Shown one piece after another: positions 57,484 to 64,000 of a stretch of 64,000 bases of DNA; positions within the stretch are counted from its first letter, which is position 1, and each line of letters starts with the position of its first letter. Below the pieces are notes generated by a model that ran no database searches, was not told the DNA's origin, and saw nothing but the letters and a program-made list of their open reading frames with translations. The stretch is taken from assembly GCF_030247195.1 (NCBI RefSeq), contig NC_080670.1, forward strand, positions 162,884,080 through 162,948,079, in the 5' to 3' direction. The position numbers were made by a program, and so were the translations under genes. Source of the DNA: Topomyia yanbarensis. Its lineage: Eukaryota; Arthropoda; Insecta; Diptera; Culicidae.

Positions 57484-59510
57484 CAGTATTTTCTCTATCT
57501 GCAACATATAAACCCATAAGTATACCCATTAATTGGTATACGAATTGGAATAGGTTCACCAAATTTTGGAAGAAGTCTATAAAATAACCCCTTCAAAACT
57601 ACCTAAAAATTGTTGTAGTTCGATGCAATAAAAAAATCTCCAAAAAAGAAATGTACCTATTAATGTGAGACACAGCGAATAATACATACAATAAAGACCC
57701 ATTTTTATCAGTCTCATGGTGCATTTTAGGCTGACAAAATGGGGACATTGACTAAATCGGGCAATTTTTTTTCTTTATAATAAACTGAAGCTGTTAAAAT
57801 ATTCTTCTCGTCCCTTGATGTAGTCTGATAACTATTTCTGATTATGATGAACTTTTTATTTTCGCATATTTCGCATATCTTCATGACAAGGAAAACATGC
57901 TCAAGAAAAGATTTTCTCGAATTCAGTCTTGTTCGTCTGCTAGAGCCCATCAAACATATGTTCATATTTGGCTGATAAAATCGGGGTTTCAATGTGTTAT
58001 AATATTCAGCATTCGAAGAAGTTTCTTTTGAACGAGTGTAGAACGACTTTGTTTCTACTTACTTGAAATCAGCGGCCAGAAATTCGGTTTGGTGAAAATC
58101 GATCATACTGTCCAAACGGCATAATTCCGAAATCGTAATTTTTGAAGTTTTAAAATTATGCAGAATTAATTTTTCGGAAAATAATAACAGAGTTCGTGTC
58201 TTTAGCGAATTTGTTGAGACTTTATTGTAGTCATGTATATTAACCTGAGAAAATTCACCATAAATACTTCTTGGACGATATACCGTCAAAATTATTTTAT
58301 CAAATGATGCGCTGTTTAACGTTTGTAAAACTCATCGAAGATACTAAACCTCCGAAATTGGCGGGTTTCAAAATGATGCTATCTTGACCGTAAATTACTG
58401 TTTTTAAACATTTGACCTATACATATAATTGGTCATACAACAAATATCAAATGCTCATCAAAATCGATCAGAACCTGCTAGAATCGAATCGTCATTTTTC
58501 ATAAATTTCTCTCTACATTCGGAAAGTGTTATCCTCGTTATTAATCATATTACGTTTTCGTCTCAACTCGACGCATTCCCAAAATAAAAACCTGTTTTAA
58601 TGCACCTAGTGGTGCAATTATGCTTGTCTCATTTGTCCAGACTACGATTCCATGGCTGGTTATGTTCAATACAATGGTGGAAGTGAATATTACATGTTCA
58701 GTACGATTTGCACATACATACAATGGATCGACAGCCACGATCTTGAGATACTATGTGGTACTGAAACATCGCTTGAAACCAGCGGCGGATCATGGGGAAA
58801 GATCCGGGAGGTCCAGGTCCTGCCGAAAATTTTCAACTTGTTAGGAAATTTTAAACTAGTTTTAATTTTAAAGTAGCAACCCCTCACTGCATACTCCCTC
58901 CGGGCCGGTATGATTGGCGATTTTTGGAGTGATTGCATAACCTTTCTATATGAGAAAAACAAAAATGTACCAAAGTCCAAAAAAGTCAATTTTTGTCAAA
59001 CATCTCAATGTTTCATGCATTTTAAAGTCATTTGGCATCAAAAATACAAATTTGATTTTAAAAAATTTCCATTTCAGTTTATATGGGAATTTGCTGTGTG
59101 ATTGCACTCTTCAACTCGTAGCTCCGGAACCGGAAGTCCAATAAATAAAAAAATTCAATAGCAGCCGATGGAAAGGTTGTACGTGAGACTAACTTTGTGC
59201 AAATCGGTTCAGCCATCTTTGAGAAACAGAGGTCTCATTTTTTTCCACATACACACATACATACACACACAGACATTTTCCAATCTCGAGGAACTCAGTC
59301 GATTGGCATATGACACTCGGCTCTCCGGGTCGGGATTTGATTGACGAATTTTAGAGTGAATGAGAAAGGCAAAAACATTTTTAGCAAATGTTGAAAGTTA
59401 TGCATTTTTTGGGGAGCAGTTCTATGTTTCATAGACATTAAATCAATTTTAACTTCGCTTTCTATTAAATAAAGACCCTCATTACAGTACATCTCTACAA
59501 AAACGAGCTC
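57484..59510. mobile_element. 2-kb insertion in X' (AATTT flanks)
   Basis: Comparison with X (junction region about 50555-50590) shows extra DNA between GCTGAAAATTT and GAAAAGAAATCTGAGG-type sequence. AATTT lies at both junctions (57479-57483 and 59511-59515). Inside, ATAAAGACCC occurs near each end (about 57690 and 59469), hinting at a further nested insertion. Contents include TTTTAATGCACCTAGTGGTG (58593), a hAT-like CAGCGGCGGATC terminus (58788), and the repeat module at 58910-59375. No terminal inverted repeats were found. Confidence 0.65.
58900..59375 (-). mobile_element. Mosquito repeat module related to the X terminus
   Basis: CTCCGGGCCGG and ATAACCTTTCTATATGAGAA lie near 58905-58955. 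CAAATCGGTTCAGCCATCTT, TGAGAAACAGAGGTCTC, an AC repeat with CACACAGACATTTTCC, CGATTGGCATATGACACTCG, and TGAATGAGAAAGGC lie at 59195-59375. The order GGTTCAGCCAT, TGAGAAAC, (AC)n, AGACATT, then CAGTCGATTGG is the same as at the outer end of X'. So X and this module share terminal design. It is noncoding. Confidence 0.65.
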
Positions 59511-60934
59511 AATTTGAAAAGAAATCTGAGGATTATGATTGATTACAGAACTCTGGAATTTTCTATTGGAATGTTTTAAGGCAGGAATTTGATATTTCTG
59601 CTATTAGACAACTGTGAAATCAAACCAATAGATCAGTTACATATCAGGACCCCATTCCGACAATTTATCAAAAGTCCTCATGATGTTTACAACAATAGGT
59701 TATCAATCTACGGATCAGATAATTGTTATTGTAATATTGAATTAAATCAGTCTGCATCAATAAATTTTCAACTTCAATTCCATTTTTTTTGGTGTTGTTG
59801 GGGGGGGGGGGGGGTTGTATGGTGTTAAACCCCAAAACCTTCTCTTGGCTACGCCGTTGCTTGGAGTTATTTATTTCGCTTTTCATTTTCCGATATGTTT
59901 CCGATCGATCCGATGGTTATAAGTTAGAAAAATTGCAGTCAGAAGGTTCGCACAAATGAACATTTTTGTACTGCTAAGTTATCAAGTTCCTTCTAGACAA
60001 CTTGGAAGTTTTCAGTGATTATTTCTAGCGGTTGTAGATAGTAAAATGAAATACAAAATTCGTTTTATCGAAATAATGTTTGGCTTATTTCAATGGATTA
60101 TTACTATATTGAACAATAAATAGGCGACAAAGAGTAATCAATAAATAACAAGCCATAACTTTTAAAGTATTCAAAATAGATATTTAAAGTCTTCAGTAAA
60201 GTTATTTGCAAAAGTAAGAGCTACAAATTTGCTGAAGACATCATTTCGATATAATCACTTCCAAGAAAATTTGTGAAAATATCTCACTCATAGGGGGATT
60301 AATCAGCAAAAGCACAATACCAAAAGAAAGGGCATATTGCCTCCATTAAATTCTCCAAAGATACTATTAACCTAAAATAAGCCGTTTTGGCGTTAATAAT
60401 AGATTACATGTTTTTGGTTATATTTCTGGCAATGGGAAATGATAAAAATCTTTCGTCCGCATTTAATGTTAAATATCTCTTTTGATAATAGTCCGATTTC
60501 AACAATCTATAGCTTGTTCGAAAGGTATTCGTTAAAGCTGTCTAAAAACATATAAATTGTTAATCTACATTGTCAATTTCGGCAGATAATTTAAAAAAAC
60601 TGCAAAAAACGCCATTTTTGCGCATTCAAACATTCATATTTTGGAAACTAAACATCAGAATCAAAAACAAATTAATAGCGTTCATACTGTTTTTTAGTTC
60701 TTTCATTTAAAATTGGTTTGGATAAGATCGGTTCAGCCATTGCTGAGAAACACGAATGAGAATTTGTCCGTTACATACACACACACACACACAGACACAC
60801 ATACACACACAGACATTGTCCCAAATCGTCGAGCTGAGTCGATTGGTATATAAGACTCGGCCCTCCGGGCCTCGCAAAAAATCTTGAAAGTTTGAGCGAA
60901 TTCTATACATTTCTTTTATAAGAAATGTAAAAAG

Positions 60935-61207
60935 ATGGATGGGTAATGTCAGAGACATAACCGGAGTGAAGTAGAATACACTTTAGACCGGTAAATTCTC
61001 CTCTGGAATAAGCAATTTCTATGCGATTTTGTCGACTTTAGCACATTCATAGTTTATTTGGAGTATGTTTGGAATTATCAAGTTGACAATTTGCAACATT
61101 CTTTGAAAATATTGTTGAACTTTTATGAATGAAGGCACGAGAACGAGCGTTTGACCGTCGTCCTACTACCAGCATCAGAGAAGTAGCAGATCAGCATTTT
61201 TCGCTAC
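60935..61207. other. Spacer between X' and the H3 remnant
   Basis: AT-rich at first. The last 60 bp (ACCAGCATCAGAGAAGTAGC onward) probably include the 5' flank of the H3 remnant. Confidence 0.35.
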
Positions 61208-61390
61208 ATGGCCTGTACCAAACAAACCGCTCGTAAGTCCACCGGAGGAAAGGCTCCCCGCAAGCAGTTGGCAACGAAGGCCGTGTAAGAGTGCCCCAGT
61301 CACGGTTGGCGTTAAGAAGCCTCATCGCTACCGACCAGAAACTGTCGCCCTGCGAAAAATTTACAGTTATCAGAAATCGAGCGGGCCTAA
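61208..61390 (+). pseudogene. Histone H3 pseudogene, truncated
   Basis: ATG at 61208 begins [20 protein letters not shown] followed by LATKA, the H3 tail with Arg2 changed to Cys. A frameshift then gives V-stop. In another frame the sequence continues [23 protein letters not shown] and YQKS, up to about residue 58 of H3. It lacks the whole histone fold beyond alpha-N. H3 is a nucleosome core protein. No stem-loop lies downstream because the 3' part is lost. It sits near H2B and H4 remnants, which points to a former histone cluster. Confidence 0.9.
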
Positions 61391-62033
61391 ATTGTGACCC
61401 AAAATAAACCACAAACAAACAAGTTGTTTTCAGGACCAGGCAATTATAAAGTATTATTATTATAAATGAAATTTTTATTACAGCGGAAAATTTAGGTTTG
61501 TGCGTTTTTCCCAAAAGTTTTTTAGTTGTGCTGTTTTCAAGGAAGTTGAAGTTGAATTCAAAATAAAATAGTTTACTTCTATTGTCAGAGATGGACCTTC
61601 CAACGAAAACTAGTCTGGCTCGCTTGGAATCGAATTGTACGGACCAACCACTGCTTTCACAAAATCCGTTATTTTCAGTAATTGTACATTCTACAGAATT
61701 AGTCACAACTATTTCCAATCAGCGCAAAAATCGAAGGTTTTCATTCAATACAACAGCAGATTTTCACGTTTGAAAAATCAGGCAGCATTCTGGCCGAAAA
61801 TTTTGAAACGGGGCACCTATATCGAAACGTTGGAAAACGTTCGATTTTTGTAAATTGAATCACTACACTAAACTGTCTATAAATCACAAATAACTTTTGA
61901 TTTCGTGCCATTCTACGTCAAAACGACGGTATTGTTCACAAGTGGCTCATTTACCATCCAACGCTCTTGACAAGCCACTTTCTGATGCTTGTAATAACAA
62001 AACTTCAATTTCATTCTTTGTCGATAAATTGAT
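61391..62033. other. No gene recognised
   Basis: Noncoding DNA between the H3 and H2B remnants. A 175-codon minus-strand open frame (61191-61718) overlaps the antisense of H3 and is not supported as a gene. Confidence 0.45.
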
Positions 62034-62049
62034 GGCCTTGAAAAGGGCC
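62034..62049 (-). terminator. Histone 3' stem-loop of the H2B remnant
   Basis: On minus the sequence is GGCCCTTTTCAAGGCC, matching the histone mRNA stem-loop (6-bp stem, 4-nt loop) with one changed stem pair. It lies about 25 bp after the H2B stop codon. In animals it binds SLBP and directs cleavage of replication-dependent histone mRNAs in place of a poly(A) tail. Confidence 0.85.
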
Positions 62050-62073
62050 ATTTGTTTGGGCAGTGTTCGGAAT

Positions 62074-62190
62074 TTACTTGCATCTGGTGTATACGGTAAC
62101 AGTTTTGGTGCCATCTGAGACGGCGTGCTTGACCAACTCTTCTGACAGCAGCAAACGGACTGCAGTTTGAATTTTGCGGGAGATGCTGCA
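62074..62190 (-). pseudogene. Histone H2B pseudogene, C-terminal part
   Basis: Minus frame: [20 protein letters not shown], then [15 protein letters not shown] and TAA at 62074-62076. This matches the last 35 or so residues of H2B, where the usual end is AVTKYTSSK; the PGEL-type residues are changed to SEEL. The N-terminal and central parts are missing. A TATA-like box (62250-62258) and 5' flank lie only about 60 bp upstream, so the gene was internally deleted. The stem-loop downstream shows a genomic, not mRNA-derived, origin. Confidence 0.85.
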
Positions 62191-62249
62191 AACAAACTGC
62201 TGCATGCCGATGCTGGAAACGAACTGAGCGTGAGCAACAGCATGCTTAG

Positions 62250-62258
62250 TTTTTATAC
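62250..62258 (-). promoter_or_regulatory. TATA-like box of the H2B remnant
   Basis: On minus GGTATAAAAACT lies upstream of CTCACGCTCAGTTCGTTTCC, a start-site-like stretch. Position and sequence fit a histone gene promoter, now attached to a deleted gene. Confidence 0.55.
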
Positions 62259-62640
62259 CTGACTACAGCACAATGTAAACTCGTCCTTTTTTGTGTTGTC
62301 CTCAATATGTGTTCTTCGAAGCTCCACCCCTTCGTTGGTCGACCACATATTTTTGATAAAGAACAAAATTGCAATTGTGTTTCCAATACGGAGATTATCG
62401 AACACTCAGGGTAAAGAGAGTAATGTAATACGGCACCTTGGTAAAATGTTTGAGAATTGAAACCTTTTTTGAATGCGCCTAGTAAAAATGTTTTTCACTT
62501 CACTCCAGTTTGTTTCCGACCATACTTGCAATTTGCGTACTGAAATAAATCATAATTTAGGGTTTAACCCAAATTGCTCTCCAGGGAGAAATAGTCCATG
62601 AAACAGAAAATGCAAACTTATTCTTTGAAATGAGTTTGGT
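62259..62640. other. Spacer between H2B and H4 remnants
   Basis: Noncoding. No promoter for a second gene, coding remnant or repeat is recognised. Confidence 0.4.
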
Positions 62641-62656
62641 GGCCCTGAAAAGGGCC
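62641..62656 (-). terminator. Histone 3' stem-loop of the H4 remnant
   Basis: On minus GGCCCTTTTCAGGGCC is a perfect 6-bp stem with TTTC loop, matching the histone stem-loop consensus. It lies about 30 bp after the H4 stop at 62686-62688. Downstream purine-rich sequence (AAGAATAAG) could be the histone downstream element. Confidence 0.9.
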
Positions 62657-62685
62657 TTTTTATGATACAAGTGAGTTCTACCTTT

Positions 62686-64000
<1,315 letters not shown>

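Larger units (their letters stand above)
55841..60934 (-). mobile_element. Element X': inverted second copy of X
   Basis: Inverted copy of X with the same order of blocks. Its inner end, near 55841, is AACGTTTTTAATCCACCTAA. Its outer end at 60934 is the hairpin-containing ACATTTCTTTTATAAGAAAT and GTAAAAAG. It retains the AC repeat (60775-60815) and GGCCCTCCGGGCC. It lacks foldback D and instead has a 2,027-bp insertion at 57484-59510. No coding region conserved with X was found. Confidence 0.8.

Noticed and set aside
49168..60934. One giant foldback transposon
   Set aside because: The hAT right end with its perfect target duplication (54890 and 54891-54898) lies between the arms, so the arms belong to two separate copies rather than to one element.
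61191..61718. 175-codon minus frame
   Set aside because: Partly antisense to the H3 remnant and otherwise low in information; not supported.

Overview
This window looks like mosquito nuclear DNA, most likely from an Aedes-type culicine. It is a repeat-rich intergenic region with no intact host gene. The evidence is the combination of decayed non-LTR retrotransposons of the R1, LOA (Lian-like), RTE (JAM1-like), jockey and I-like groups, many TA-, TTAA- and 8-bp-target MITEs, a tRNA-derived SINE, and very long palindromic foldback elements. The species is an inference; the genome type is well supported. Almost every long open frame is a piece of reverse transcriptase, endonuclease, RNase H or transposase with stops and frameshifts. 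All calls come from reading the sequence and remembered family motifs; no searches were run.

Layout. 1-870 is an R1-type RT fragment split by a 303-bp hAT-type MITE. 1126-3260 is a LOA-type element in which an ORF1 (DUF4780-like) remnant joins directly to RT and RNase H. 3527-4560 holds diverged tandem repeats. 4884-6576 is a foldback element with 116-bp tandem repeats in its arms. 9003-9150 is a SINE. 10174-12149 is a three-level nest of terminal-inverted-repeat elements. 12236-13935 is a long palindrome with an extra third arm. 13960-18440 contains R1 elements on both strands, the minus copy keeping ORF1 zinc knuckles, endonuclease and RT. 18817-20020 is the best preserved RT in the window, a jockey-type fragment with a single in-frame stop. 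23104-23557 carries two long (TA)n tracts. 24880-26897 is a 2-kb foldback between an R1 ORF1 remnant and an RTE copy. 29193-31282 is a 2-kb degenerate array built on GGAATTTCGCAC.

35457-43077 is a 7.6-kb hAT-type element with a perfect 8-bp target duplication. It contains intron-bearing fragments of a protein disulfide isomerase gene (b, part of b', and a' domains), further MITEs and nested RTE copies. It sits in the RNase H region of an I-like element. 46570-48198 holds RTE and jockey fragments. 48714-54890 is a second hAT with a perfect 8-bp target duplication and a recognisable transposase C-terminus. That gene is cut by a 4.2-kb noncoding element, X. A second copy, X', lies in opposite orientation just outside the hAT (55841-60934), so the two form a near-palindrome of about 11.8 kb. 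Both copies carry an iterated motif, GGGCGATACT or GGGCGAAACT.

61208-62959 is a graveyard of histone genes: H3 on plus, H2B and H4 on minus. The H2B and H4 remnants still have the 3' histone stem-loop. The window ends inside another foldback element (63041 onward).

How the parts work together: there is no operon-like or pathway logic. The structure is one of successive insertions, and the order can be read from target duplications and nesting. The most interesting items are the host-gene fragment carried by a hAT, the inverted X/X' pair with its repeated motif, and the GGAATTTCGCAC array.
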